Assembly (NCBI GenBank): GCA_002964805.2
Contig: PUDQ02000009.1
Span: forward strand, 351,938-415,937
Length of the DNA: 64,000 nt
DNA from: Trametes villosa
Lineage: Eukaryota > Basidiomycota > Agaricomycetes > Polyporales > Polyporaceae
Direction of reading: 5' to 3'
Both the position numbers and the translations under genes were made by a program. Within the stretch, counting starts at the first letter, position 1, and each line of letters opens with the position of its first letter. Shown in pieces: positions 1-10,987 of this stretch. Under the pieces are notes generated by a model. That model saw nothing but the letters and a program-made list of their open reading frames with translations. It searched no databases and was not told where the DNA came from.

Positions 1-261
1 AACCCCATACAGCTCCTCGTAGTCATCATTATCTCCCCCATCAGATAACGCGGCGCTTTGACGACTTAGGACGAGCCCGTTCGGAAACAAGCAGAGGAGG
101 ACGGATTCGGGCAGGCTGAGGATGTTCTCTCGGTCGACGGAGAATCGCTTGCCGCGCAGATCGAGCAGCAGCCGCGTCAGGAGCTGGGGCTGGAGGTTGG
201 TCTGCACCGGCGTCTGGGAGACCTGGGTGATGGGCGAGTTTGAGAGGTTCACGGCGGCCAT
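1..261 (-). CDS. WHI2-like BTB-domain growth regulator, N-terminal part (runs off left edge)
   Basis: The minus strand is open without a stop from an ATG at 259-261 to the window edge, giving the first 87 residues. After a Gln/Pro/Thr-rich leader comes a stretch with the segments LLLDLRGKRFSVDRENILSL, then PESVLLCLFPNG, as recalled from the BTB-like N-terminus of fungal Whi2 growth-regulation proteins. Whi2 acts with the Psr phosphatases in general stress response and in restraining TORC1 under amino-acid limitation in yeast; that role is known for the family and only inferred here. The sequence then becomes acidic (SDGGDNDDYEELYG). The gene is divergent from the Med25-like gene across about 1.06 kb. 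The rest of the protein is outside the window, so another BTB/KCTD-type protein is possible. Confidence 0.62.
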   Translation of the reverse strand, partial: MAAVNLSNSPITQVSQTPVQTNLQPQLLTRLLLDLRGKRFSVDRENILSLPESVLLCLFPNGLVLSRQSAALSDGGDNDDYEELYGV

Positions 262-1322
262 GGCGACGAGCAGGAGACGAGAGCGTCGGCGGGAGCGTGG
301 GGGGTGGTGGTCTCCGCCAACCTGCGCGTCGGCGGCGGCAGCGAGGGCGAATACGACCAAAGATGCGCAAACAAGCCGGGCGCAGTGCAGGCGTGGGAAT
401 TCCTGCGCAATATCCCGTTCTTGGGCGCATTTGGGACGGAGCTTGAATGGCAGGGGTAGGCCAAGCGGGGGCCTTCTCGAGTCCTTTCTTTCTCGACTAA
501 ATGGTTGCAAGGCCAGAAGCGGGCACAACTTCACAGCTCCGGCACACAAACGTGCTTCTGCAGGGCCATCTGACCGGCCGTTCTTGATACGCACAAATGG
601 GCGGGCGCACATGAGAAACCGCCGCACAACGCACGTCTGGTAGCCTCCCAGACCGCAGCGTGCGCGTAAATGAAGGCGAGTCGCACACGGGTGTTGGCCA
701 CACCGCATCGATATCTGCGGGCGTGGGGGGCGAGCGCGGACGGTGCGGGCCCTGCAGCAGCGGCCCACACGGTCTAGGTCCTCGCGCGGCAGAGCTACCA
801 CGGGACCGGACCGTGCAGGGGCAACACGCGGCGGTCGAAGCTGAGAGGACAGATTGACAGGATAGAGAAGATGCGGGCGATAGTAGGGTGCCTCCGCCGG
901 CGCGCGAGCCTCGTTGCAACTCTAACGGCAGACGTTGACAACGACGAGCTGTACACACCGCCCGCCCGAACCCGCGCCCGCGTCGGCTAGCGATAGCGGG
1001 GACGGAGGAAGCTGGGGCTGAGGGCGGAACACGCGGAGAGTGCCATGAAGCTTTAAACGTTCCGTGGAACATCGTGTCGGGCGATCTGCTCGCCGTTTCT
1101 GGCCCAAGGTTTAGCGAGCGCGTCCGGGAAGGCAAATTGCTCACTATTGCGTTGGCTAAGAATTATTAGAAAGTCCGACATTGGGACCTATAACGGTATA
1201 CAGTTTGCCTTATCATCGTTCTCACCATCCGCCTCCATGTCGTCCCTCTGGTCCGGCCTGTCCTGATTCGAGCGCCTCTCCCCCAAGCAGGGCCCGCCCG
1301 GGATTCTCGACACCCGCCCAGC
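262..1322. other. Intergenic region between two divergent genes
   Basis: Very GC-rich sequence between the divergent start codons of the WHI2-like and Med25-like genes. Several reading frames are open here but they overlap one another on both strands, lack family resemblance and look like composition artefacts. I see no RNA gene or repeat. It presumably holds both promoters. Confidence 0.5.
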
Positions 1323-3734
1323 ATGACCTCCCCGCACTCCTTCGCCTTCGCCAACCCCGCCATGCCGGGCGACGCCGTCTCCCTCCTCGTCCTCGTCGAG
1401 GACTCGGCCCAGATGGCGGCCAAGTGGCCCGACGTTCGAGACTCATACCTGCCTATTCTGCTCGAGAACCTACGAACCGCAGACCCATCAGTCCAGGTTC
1501 GTTTTTCGCCTCTTTCTGCTTGCTCTTCTCATTATCCGCTTGCTCCTGCAGATCGAGACGCGATGGCTCACCACCGCCTCGCCGTCGCCAGTCGCAACCT
1601 ACGCCATCGCGGACGCGACGCAATGCCGTAACGTCCCGGACCTTCCCCTCGGCCACGGCTCCAACACCAAAATCTCCCCAATGGTCATCCACAACGCAAT
1701 AAAGGTCGGTTTTCTTTTTGGTATACGTTGAGAACGCACTCACTTCTCTACGGCTGCAGATCCTCGCGGCATCGTTGAGGGGCCACAGTGCCACTCGGCA
1801 CTTCGTCCTGGTCGCTGCCACCGGTCCGCCGACTTCCAGCCCGATGAGCGACGCCGCGCCTTCCGGATTCGATCCGTGGGACGACATTGCCCTCGTCCTG
1901 AAGCAGGTATGACGCTCTGTGCTCACCCAGAAGCGAAGCGCGCTGAGCTGATCATCGCTTGATCAGGAGTACATACGGCTCCATGTCATCCTCAACATCG
2001 GCGCCGAGATGCGGACCTTCCACGAGCTCTTTAAGAGATCGGTGCGCGTCTTCGAGCGTTTTCCGCGCACGGCTTCTCAATTCAGCCCTTCCAGCTGCAG
2101 CTCCAGAGTAACTCAGAAGTTCCTGCGTGGTTCACGGCGGACTCTCGGAAGTACTCAATTCGTCTATCCGGCAGACCGCAATATGTACGCAGCTCCGGTA
2201 AGGGTTCCCCGCCTTCCCTCATGCCTCTGCACCTCGATGACGCCCCTTCTCCCGCTCAGTGGCTGCGCCTATCCCGCTAATTCCACAAGGTCGCTATGGA
2301 AACCCGACGCCTCCGCCTCCGACATCGACCAAATCCGCGTCGCCGAACACGCCCCCAACGCAGGACTCTCCGCCGCCCGCGTCTTCCCCGCCTCATCGGA
2401 AGACAGCTACGTCTCCGAGCGCACCTCGGAGCCGAGGCCGCGGGTCCGAGACCTCCAACTCGCCTCCCGAGTCCGGCGGCGGCGGGGGTCTTGTCTCGTA
2501 TCTCCAACAGATGCACGGGTTGACGAAGAAGAAGAGCTATGGGGTGAAGGCTCCCAAGAAGACGTACTCCGACATCCACCTGCCCATGGCCGGACGGCCC
2601 ATCCTGCCGCGTCTGGAGGTACCCCAGTCTGACATCTACAGCTACCCGTCCTTCGATGGCGCACACGGCCCCGAACCCCAGGTGCTTGTATCAGACTCGC
2701 AGGGGCCGCCTAGCAGGCGACACTCGTCCGACCATCTGCCGCCATCGTCGCTTGTGTCGCGCACGAGCAACGACGATCGGCGCGCGCGTCGCCGGGGCCC
2801 GTGGCTCCCGATAGCGCCGCTTGTCTCCTCCACCCCCTCGTCGCCCACCTCAGTGACGTCGCCGGGCACACTAGCCGCTCTGCAGAGCCTCGCATCGATG
2901 ACGCCGCGCCTGCCAGACTTCGTGACCAAGGGCCGCGCGCAGACCACCCCGGGTATGGACTCCGGAGAGGCATACGACCAGTACGCTCCGCACGGTGCAG
3001 GCCCAACGGAGCCCTACCCCTACTCGGTCCACCCCGTCGTGGTGTCGCGCCCCGCGGAGACCCATGCGCCATATTCGGCGTCGCCGCCCCAGGATCCGCA
3101 GTTGACCGCCTCGCCGAACTACTTCTACTCACGTGTGCCCGCGCCCGCTCCACAATGGTCCCAGCAGGGCGCCTCCCCCGCGTCGTCGGCGTCCGCGCCG
3201 AGCCCGAGCCACACGTCCGCGTCGGGCTTCAGCGACACCTCGCGCCAGTACAGCGACTTCGCGTACGGGAGCTCGCCGCCGAGCAGCGCGGCGGCGACGC
3301 CGCTGTCGATGACCGCGCCCGCGCGCCTGCCGGAGAACTCGGAGGACCAGCCGTTCATCATCACGCCCGAGATCGTCGCGAAGTCGGACGCGGACATGGA
3401 GGAGGTCCTCCGCTCGGGCGCGCTCCAGGCGAGCATGACGCCCGCGCTGTGCGGCGTCGTGCCCGCCGTGCAGCCCGCGATGGCGAGCCCGATGTTCGCG
3501 GCGAGCGAGCCGATGTCGCCCGAGCAGTACTACTACCCCTCGATGTCGCCGCCGCAGGGACACTCCGTGCCCGTGCAGAACGGCGGCTACCCCGTCTACC
3601 AGCACGACATGCACATGGGCGCGGACCTGTCCGCGTCCCACGCAGACGGCGTCCAGTGGCACTACAACGGCGTCCAGCACGGCTATATCCCGCCCGTGCA
3701 AGACTATATCCCCCACGCACACTGGTACCCATGA
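1323..3734 (+). CDS. Mediator subunit 25-type VWA-domain protein
   Basis: Six exons join in frame: 1323-1496, 1552-1704, 1760-1906, 1967-2041, 2095-2197 and 2260-3734, with introns of 53-62 nt and GT-AG ends, giving 708 residues. Roughly residues 15-220 resemble the von Willebrand A fold of Med25: a hydrophobic strand followed by an acidic start (VSLLVLVEDSAQM), a long helix, a central strand HFVLVAATG, and a final IRLHVILNIGAEMRTFHELF that matches the end of the Med25 VWA domain. Residues beyond about 230 are Pro/Ser/Ala/Tyr-rich and of low complexity. Med25 VWA domains bind the Mediator complex; a nuclear coactivator role is inferred. An unrelated VWA protein cannot be excluded. The acceptor of exon 5 is ambiguous by six in-frame bases (2095 or 2101). 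Confidence 0.6.
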
Positions 3735-5074
3735 AGATGATACCCCTGAAGTCCCAGCTCGTCCAATCGTTCCTGCCCTGTCGTTATGCTATCTGGTCCT
3801 CTCCCAAGGTGCTGTGTAAGATCTCTCTTGGTATTTTGTGTATGTGCTCTCCTCTCTCCCCTCTCCTCTCGGTCTCTAGGTATAGGTGCTCGAACGGTGT
3901 GGTTGTCACGAAACGATGCACCCCGACGCTCTCGCACCTCCGCTCGCATGTATACCCGCGGTAGATAGCTACCCTATTCTCCTTTAGCTGTACACATCTC
4001 TCGGGCGTCGGGGCTGTATGGGGACTTTGCTGGCTGTAAGCTATGTAGCATATCATATCTCTTTTCTTGCGCGACACCCCTCCGGGGCACTGACTGCACC
4101 CGCGCCGCGGCCCTCTAGTGCGCGATGTGGCCAGACGCCTGCCGCGGCCGCCGGATCTGGACACGCGCATCCCAAGAGTGCCGATCGGGGCGATCTCCTG
4201 CACGCGGAAACGGGCCCACAGCTGCGCGGTCTGGGAAGCTGTCCAGCGCGGACCACCTCGCGGTGCCCGCAGCCCCGCGCGCGGCCCCACGCACCGCCCG
4301 GCCTCCACGGGAACGGCCCCCTCCAGACTGAGGCCACAGACAGCGTGTGCGCGGCGGGCACGCGCTGGGCACGCGCCTTCGTCGGAGGATGCGCGCGTCG
4401 CCCGAAGCGGCAGGCCGCAACGGTGTTCACGAATCTGTGCGCCCGCGCGGCGAGATTAGCGGGCTCGGAATGCGCGTCCCGCGCGCGGAGCGGGCGACGG
4501 TGCTGCTGGGGCCGGGCGGTGCTCCCGAGGCTACTCCATCCGGGCGCGCGAGATGGCTGTGCTGGGGAAGAACGTGCTTCATGCTTATATGAACGTCCAG
4601 AACGGCGCGCGCGCGGGGAGTGCCGCCAGCGGCGGAGGGGCAGCGCGTCGGTCCGCACCTTCTCCGCATAAACGCCTATCTTCGCCGTCGCTGTTCAGTC
4701 GCGCGCTGGCATGGGAATGCGCTTACGTCTGTTGCGTGAAAGAGAGTTTGTTGCGTGGGCAGGGGACCGTGACGGACCGGGACTAAGAAGATGGCGAGGG
4801 CGGGAAATCAGTAGAGGTGATAATTGGGTGGCGCTGGAACGAGAGGGTACGAAGCGTTATTAGGTGGTTACTATGGTACTGGAGCACCGGCATTAAACAA
4901 CTGTGAAGCACTGGTGAGCATTAGATACTGTTTGTCAAAGCAAATTCACTGACACATTGCCTCAGGGCTACCTGACACCCGGTGCTGGCGGGGTTCCCCC
5001 TTGTTCACTCGATCTGCACAGTGTCAGCGAGAGGTTAGGTACGATATTGTTGGGAAACATACAAGGGATAAACT
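3735..5074. other. Intergenic region, no supported gene
   Basis: This 1.3 kb stretch is strongly GC-rich from about 4080 to 4680, where overlapping frames are open on both strands (up to about 217 codons). None shows a recognisable domain, splice pattern or codon structure, so I call no gene. It presumably holds the 3' ends of the two convergent neighbours. Confidence 0.45.
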
Positions 5075-6919
5075 TCAACTTTCCGGCTCAAAGGGCGAGC
5101 CCCAGAAGTCAGTGAACCCTTCCCAGGGATACGTCTTCCCCCAATCCACCGTGTCTGTATGCTCGCCGAGACGCTCCGTATACCACGCCTCGCTCCGGCC
5201 GGTGGGGAGCATAAGAACGTCGTAGTGGTGCGGCGACTCGACCCCCACACGCAGTCGGGTGAGACGCTTCCCCATCGCCCTCCTCGCCTCCAAGCAAGCG
5301 GTTAGAGGAGCCACAATGTTCGCGTCCACGTCCTGCTCCATGAATGGGATGGCCACGGTTAGGTCTGTGAGCGCCGGAGACGTGACAGCCCCGTCTGGTT
5401 GTCTGGAAGCAAGAGCTTCAAAGAGGCCTGGCATGATGCGATCGCGGGTCCAGGGATAGGTGGTGGCGATGGCGAGGCGGCGCAGGAGGGGGAACGCGCC
5501 GAGGATGGACATCCAGTCGGCGGCAGCCAGCACATTCTTGTCGATCCCAGAGATCTTCAACTCGACCAGAGGTGCATTGCCGAAAATGCCCAATAGGGAG
5601 CCGCGAAGGCTCCGGAGGCCATTGCGCCACTCGGAGAAAACGGCGAAGTGTGTGTCCCCGTGCAAACCCCAATACCGGTCCTGCGGGCCATCATACGCGT
5701 CGACACCGAGATGTACGTAGACTCGACTGACCGTCGCGAGCAGTGGCAGCCCCGTCTTGATCTGGGGAAGGCAAGCTTCGGGAGCGGTCGGGGTGTGTAG
5801 CGGATCGATGTCGTCGAGCTCATCGTCGATGTCGTCGTCGTCGTATCGGGAAAGCCTGCTCACGGTGACGTTGGTGGTGGTCGGGATGGAAAGTGCACTG
5901 AGAAACCGTGCGGTGTACGGAGCGACGTCATCTATACCGATGTGGGAGAGTGTTGGGGATATGGCGATGTGCGGCAGGGGGTGTGAGGCATCCTGGGTCC
6001 ACGCGAGCAGGCCTGGATCGTAGAAGCGGTATCGTCTGAGATCGAGGTGCTTCAAAGTCTTGTTTTCCTTCAGGAAGTCCAGGAGGCGAGCAAGGGGCAC
6101 GCCCTCGCAGACCGTATTGGTGAGGAAAAGGGACGTCAAAGATGAGGCAAGGGCTGAAACATTGCCCAGGGTGATACTCCGCAAGCTGAGTCTCGCGAGG
6201 CGAGGATACTGACCCTCGAGCGGCGCGAAGCGGAAAAGAGACGTTCCCTGGTCAATGTACCAGAAGGGATCGTCATCCTCCTCCTCCTCCGGCAGCATGG
6301 GGGAATCGGTCTCGAGCTCCCAACTGTGTTTTCCAAATGACACGTCCAGGGTGACAAGGCTGGGCATATTGCCATCCTTCAGGAAGTTCGAAACAGCGTT
6401 CGAAGAATCCCGAGGAAGCCACTTGAGCTCCAGTCTACGCACGCGCGATCTGTGCGTCCCCAGTTCCGCTAGCAAGGGCTTCACGTCGAACGTCGCGTTG
6501 AACGAGATTTCCAAGGCTGTCGCTGCGGAGCGCTCGAGACGAAGTTGAAAGAACTCCAGGTGTGGCTTCGCTCCTAGGTGGATTGTCTGCCACAGCAACG
6601 GCGTCGCACAGGCGATCGCACGCCACTCGTGGCAAACGTTTACGAGCGCGTACCACGATTTTAACTGCTTCTTCGGCTCCCATAGGTGCTCCAAGTTACC
6701 ATCGTCTTGTACGATACGGAAGATGCGCACGAGCATCTCGAGCGGAAGGCGGTTTATGGGGACAATGGAGTTCAACTGAACGCTGACGGCGCGAATCCGG
6801 CCGTTTAGCTCTTCTCTCTCTTGTAAGAGCTTCGTGCGAACGGCCGTGAGCTGAGCGTGCGAGGAATTTGCCATCAACTGCCCTTCAGGAAGGAGCCCGT
6901 CTTCGCCGTGCGCTGGCAT
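5075..6919 (-). CDS. F-box/LRR-like protein (subfamily E)
   Basis: One uninterrupted 614-codon frame. Residues 22-50 form a charged, heptad-like helix (LLQEREELNGRIRAV) that leads into the F-box at about 55-110: INRLPLEMLVRIF, a 20-residue loop, then VNVCHEWRAIACATPLLWQ. The rest is a run of irregular leucine-rich segments with an acidic patch (EEEEDDD) near residue 205. F-box proteins normally hold substrates on SCF ubiquitin ligases through Skp1; here the substrate is unknown. The segment after the acidic patch (LARLSLRSITLG) matches the same place in the subfamily D proteins at 7820 and 23335, so E and D appear related. ATG at 6917-6919 is used; an in-frame ATG 15 codons later is also plausible, as is a missed short first exon. 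Confidence 0.85.
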   Translation of the reverse strand: MPAHGEDGLLPEGQLMANSSHAQLTAVRTKLLQEREELNGRIRAVSVQLNSIVPINRLPLEMLVRIFRIVQDDGNLEHLWEPKKQLKSWYALVNVCHEWRAIACATPLLWQTIHLGAKPHLEFFQLRLERSAATALEISFNATFDVKPLLAELGTHRSRVRRLELKWLPRDSSNAVSNFLKDGNMPSLVTLDVSFGKHSWELETDSPMLPEEEEDDDPFWYIDQGTSLFRFAPLEGQYPRLARLSLRSITLGNVSALASSLTSLFLTNTVCEGVPLARLLDFLKENKTLKHLDLRRYRFYDPGLLAWTQDASHPLPHIAISPTLSHIGIDDVAPYTARFLSALSIPTTTNVTVSRLSRYDDDDIDDELDDIDPLHTPTAPEACLPQIKTGLPLLATVSRVYVHLGVDAYDGPQDRYWGLHGDTHFAVFSEWRNGLRSLRGSLLGIFGNAPLVELKISGIDKNVLAAADWMSILGAFPLLRRLAIATTYPWTRDRIMPGLFEALASRQPDGAVTSPALTDLTVAIPFMEQDVDANIVAPLTACLEARRAMGKRLTRLRVGVESPHHYDVLMLPTGRSEAWYTERLGEHTDTVDWGKTYPWEGFTDFWGSPFEPES

Positions 6920-7819
6920 CTCCGGGAAGGCTGTTATTGAGAGGCGTGCATAGCGTCAGCTTCGGTGGCGCAGAGTGTAGTAGGGGACAGACTTGGAGAG
7001 GTACAATCAGAAAGTCGACGTTGACGTACCTTACTTGCAATAGTATTTCGCTTAAGGACCTGGATGTCGGATGGGATGATGTCGACGAGGGGAGAAGCAA
7101 AGGTCGTAACGCAACTGTGAAGGCCGCTCGTCGAGATAGGAGGCGCCACGGGGGAGGTGAGGGACAATGCGCGAGTACAAGGTGAACGATGGCGCTTAGC
7201 AACGCGACCTAGTCCCGACAGGGGTTGGCACCGGGTACAACTTGACAGCATGCGCGAGCTTCGCGATGGGTACCTATGACCGCCTACACATCTGTGCTCG
7301 TTCTCCAAGGTCCTGCGCTTATGTATGTTGCAATGCAGTGGTGTGATACGATGGGAAATGTGAAAGGGGTAAAAGACTAGGTTCAATCGAGAGAATGACT
7401 GTAACGGGGAGAAACGAGAGCTTCAGCGAGGCCGTACGTACACGAGACACTGACGCGTGCTCGCGGACGCAGTGGATCAACTAGAGCACGGATGAGGGGG
7501 GACGTGGATCGAGGAATGTGGGCCTGCTGACGCTCAGACACAAGGGTGAGCCGCAGGGAAGGGAAGAAACATCGTCCATGGGATGGTACCAGTTCGTTTG
7601 GGCAGAGAGATGCTCGTTCCCCGTTTTGAGCAGTGCGGAGCACCATATGAACTGGTGTTGAGAGCGATCGTATCTTTCGTGCAGCAACGACATCGCAGTG
7701 AGTCGGCATCCGTATCCACGTCTAGCGGCACCACTAAACCTGGCTTGAATGTGGCGCCTGTGCAGAAAATAGCGCGGTTACCATAAGTTCAGCACACAAG
7801 ACCGTTCAGGAGGAGCGCG
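6920..7819. other. Intergenic region, nothing recognised
   Basis: About 900 bases separate two minus-strand F-box genes. It holds the promoter of the left gene and the 3' flank of the right one. Overlapping frames of about 100-150 codons on the minus strand show no family resemblance and no sensible splicing, so I call nothing. Confidence 0.45.
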
Positions 7820-9607
7820 CTAACAACCCACCTCGTCAGGGGAATCTTCAAAAAAGTGCGCCTCGTCGTACGTCGGGAACGCGACCACGTCCACGAAGCG
7901 GGACAGGACCTCTTGGTAGCGCGCCTGCCGTTCGCGAAGGTCCCGTCCCTCCTGGTCCGGATCGGGAGTGCCGTACACAAGAGAGAGTCGAAGTACCGCC
8001 AGGCGCTGCCCCTCGGTTTGTCGACAGTCTAGGCACAGTTGTATCGCTTCCAGAACCTCTTCATCCTTCCCCTCCACGTATGAGCAGAGAGTGAGCTCGC
8101 GGAGGTTCGGGCATGGCACGCTGCGCCCCCCTCGTAGCGCCTTGAGGAACGCGTCCTGCGGGTCCCAGCTGTATTTCGTGCGTCTTCTGCTAATGAGGGC
8201 GAGCCGCTGTAGGAGAGGGAAGCCACGGAGAACATCTCCCCAGCTTGGTCCAGAGATCGCGTGCTCTTCGACACAGCTGACAACGAGTTCCTCAAGCGGG
8301 GCGTTGCCGAAGAGCGCCAGAAGGTCAGACCCAATCTCAGGCCGAACAGGACCCTCGTCGAGAGCATCAGAGTCGATCATGATCCGGCGGAGGCCTGCCC
8401 AACCGACGACGCTGCATGACCCGTCGTCGCGCAAGAGGTCGACGCACACACTGTCAACCTTGGACAAGATGGGCAGACAGGTGGCCTTGTTTGCGGGAAG
8501 GCACTTGTGGAGCGGAGCATCCAGCGAGTCTTCCAAATCGCCGTATTCCACGCGCTTAGTGATGGCGACTGTGTCGACGGTGCGCGGCACGTAGAAGGTG
8601 TCGAGGATGTACACGGTGTACCAAAAAGAGTCGGTGAGGGCGAGATTTCGGAGTGTCTTGGGGAGTCTGACGCGCGGACCGGGAGTTTGCCGTTCGTCGT
8701 TGCATCTGTAGCGGTGAATGATAAGCTCTTCCAGGCGAGGTAATCGGCGCAACACGGAGTTCAGCGCAGCAAGGGTCGCTGCGAGGGTGACGCAGTCGCG
8801 TAGCTCCAGCCGCTTCAGCGACGAGCTCAATGCACTGCCATAGCCAAGGACAATACCGCGCAGGGAGAGTTCCGTGAGGTTGGGCAAGTTCTCCACCGTA
8901 GGACGCCACTCGAACACCTCCTCTTCCTCGTCTTGGCCTGGCACTAGTCCCAGGCTGTCCACTCGCTCTGGCTCTTCATCGTCCGTGTCCTCGTCCTCGT
9001 TCTCGCACTTGTCGGCTGTGTCGTCGCCCTGCTCCACGAAGGGGTTGAACATGACCGAGAGCTTCTCCAGCGCGGGCATCCTCTTCTCCAGTAGATCTAT
9101 CACGCAGTCCGCCTCGGATCGACGCGCGGTGTCGAAACGGAGGATGCGCACGCGCCCGAGGTACGCATGCATGAGCGCGAGGTAGAGCGATAATTTGGTG
9201 TTGCTGGCAAACGAGACCGAGACAGGGAATGGATCCGACCTCTCCAGGAAGGCCTGGAAAAGCATGGGGCTCATGCGGAGGCTGACACGGATGTCCGTCC
9301 AGAGCTGCGGGGTAGAGACAACAACGGTCCTCCAGAAGCGACAGACGGCGGCTACGTTGGTCCACGGCTGTGCCACGAGCCCTCTCCTTCGGTCTCTGAG
9401 CTCGCGGAAGATGCTGGTGAGGATCTCGAAGGGGAGGCAGTTGACTGCTGAGGATGAGTTGAAGAGAGCGTTCGCGCCGAGCACTTGGAGCCGAGGAGCA
9501 TTGCCCTGCGTGATGATGTTTTCTTGCGCTGAAGGTACCGCTCCAGATGCTGATGGTGTTGCAATGGTATGTTGGAGTGGCGGGAGCTCGTGGTAAGGAG
9601 CAGCCAT
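7820..9607 (-). CDS. F-box/LRR-like protein (subfamily D)
   Basis: The frame begins at ATG 9605-9607 (MAAPYHELPP) and gives 595 residues; it stays open a further 24 codons upstream but without another ATG. The F-box spans about 56-103 (VNCLPFEILTSIFRELRD, then VAAVCRFWRTVVVSTPQLW). An acidic linker rich in Glu/Asp near 190-230 divides the leucine-rich region, followed by NLTELSLRGIVLGYGSALSS. It is a clear paralogue of the gene at 23335 on the opposite strand, sharing RMS..LFQAFLERSDPF and FNPFVEQ in the same places. It is presumed to be an SCF substrate receptor. A small 5' exon may be missing, since an acceptor-like CAG lies just upstream of the start. Confidence 0.85.
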   Translation of the reverse strand: MAAPYHELPPLQHTIATPSASGAVPSAQENIITQGNAPRLQVLGANALFNSSSAVNCLPFEILTSIFRELRDRRRGLVAQPWTNVAAVCRFWRTVVVSTPQLWTDIRVSLRMSPMLFQAFLERSDPFPVSVSFASNTKLSLYLALMHAYLGRVRILRFDTARRSEADCVIDLLEKRMPALEKLSVMFNPFVEQGDDTADKCENEDEDTDDEEPERVDSLGLVPGQDEEEEVFEWRPTVENLPNLTELSLRGIVLGYGSALSSSLKRLELRDCVTLAATLAALNSVLRRLPRLEELIIHRYRCNDERQTPGPRVRLPKTLRNLALTDSFWYTVYILDTFYVPRTVDTVAITKRVEYGDLEDSLDAPLHKCLPANKATCLPILSKVDSVCVDLLRDDGSCSVVGWAGLRRIMIDSDALDEGPVRPEIGSDLLALFGNAPLEELVVSCVEEHAISGPSWGDVLRGFPLLQRLALISRRRTKYSWDPQDAFLKALRGGRSVPCPNLRELTLCSYVEGKDEEVLEAIQLCLDCRQTEGQRLAVLRLSLVYGTPDPDQEGRDLRERQARYQEVLSRFVDVVAFPTYDEAHFFEDSPDEVGC

Positions 9608-10987
9608 CTCGGAGTCTGACGCGCGAGGAGACCTGGATGGCAGATTAGCGATCACTCCGCACAAGATCACTCCGCACAATAACTGCTCATATGAATCACC
9701 GCAAAGCTGGTCGCGCCCAGCTTTTTACCACGAGTTCTAGTTCTTCGTGGCAGCGTCCCCTTGATCACGAAAGCGATTATTTCGCCGCAAGTACTGTAAC
9801 TGTGACTGTGTCAGTCTATCATAGTACAACTTACTGCACGAATGAGAATAGCGAGGTTCTGCGTAGTTGCTGGCCCGTCGTATGCAGCCTCAAAATAACA
9901 GATCGTAGCTGAGGCTCTATATGTGAAGCGTTGCCCTCTCCTGGCCTGAGATTGTGCGAGATAGAGGGAGGATGAAGAAGTCAGGAGGCGAGAGAGAGAG
10001 AGTAGGGTTTTGATCCATTACGCAGTGCTACACTAGTTACACCGGACCCCAAGCCAGCTACTTAGGTAATACTAACGGATCGCGAATCCAACTTAGATAG
10101 CGCCCTACACTACTTGGTACACCTGGGCCCTGTGCGGTGCGAACAGTTCGGCGGCGATGGGCTCGAACGTTATGCCAGGCTGTTTCACCCCTGTCGGGGA
10201 ATGATCAGTCTCGCGGCTCTCGCTCAGTGTGGCAGGTCACAAGGGTGCGCAGCAGGGGGCCCCACCATATGGTAGCCCTCTCTGCCTATCTGCGGCGGTC
10301 CTCCGCCATGTCGATTTGACGAGCAGATATCACACACCTTGCGCCGATGTACGTCGTATAGGACGACCATCCCGAGGGCATTCGTCGTGGAGGGCCCGTA
10401 TCAGGGGCCGCCTCCGCCGGGCCCGTGTCAAGCACGGGGCCGGCACTGTGGAGGAAAGGGGGTATCTCTTTGCAGAGCGTGAACACGCACACCACGTACT
10501 CTGCGAGGGGCGGCATCGTGCTTCTCCCGCGGAGGAGCATGTCGAGGAAGCGGAGGCAGCTGCTGGGCCCTGGCAGCGGAGCCGTCCCGTCGGGGTACTT
10601 AGTACCTCTCCTTCCGCAGTGCTCGCGGGCATCCGAACAGGTTCGCGGGCATCTGAATCTCTCAGGCATCCAGTTTCCTGGGCATCCTCGCCGGAGGGCA
10701 TCCATGTTAATGGGCATCGCCATGGGCGGATGTGGACGGTCTTTGCATCAATTAACGCTCGCCATTAGCATCGTGAGCCGTGGGAATTAATCTCGGTGAA
10801 CGACCGCTAGCGGCGCTACGCCCGAGTGAGTGATGTTCAAGTGTTTGTTTTCTATTCACTCGACACTCCCCCTCGCCAAACCCTTCTGCAGCGAACGACG
10901 GACGGTACACCCACTGTAGGCTATGGGCTCGGTGTAAGATGGAGAAAGTACAGACCAGCTTACGGGTACGTCTTTTGAAGTGGAGTT
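9608..10987. other. Intergenic region, nothing recognised
   Basis: About 1.4 kb between divergent F-box genes. I see a short GA-rich tract near 9992-10004 and a few open frames on both strands between 10.13 and 10.8 kb that overlap each other and look like noise. No RNA gene or repeat was seen. Both promoters must lie here. Confidence 0.45.

Noticed and set aside
2801..3964. Plus-strand frame of 387 codons overlapping the Med25-like gene
   Set aside because: It is a shifted-frame shadow of the GC-rich last exon: Arg/Ala/Pro-rich, no start context, no family features, whereas the chosen frame joins cleanly with five upstream exons.
4018..4671. Overlapping plus- and minus-strand frames of 201-217 codons
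   Set aside because: They overlap in several frames in a GC-rich stretch, are rich in Arg/Ala/Pro, and neither shows splicing or a domain.
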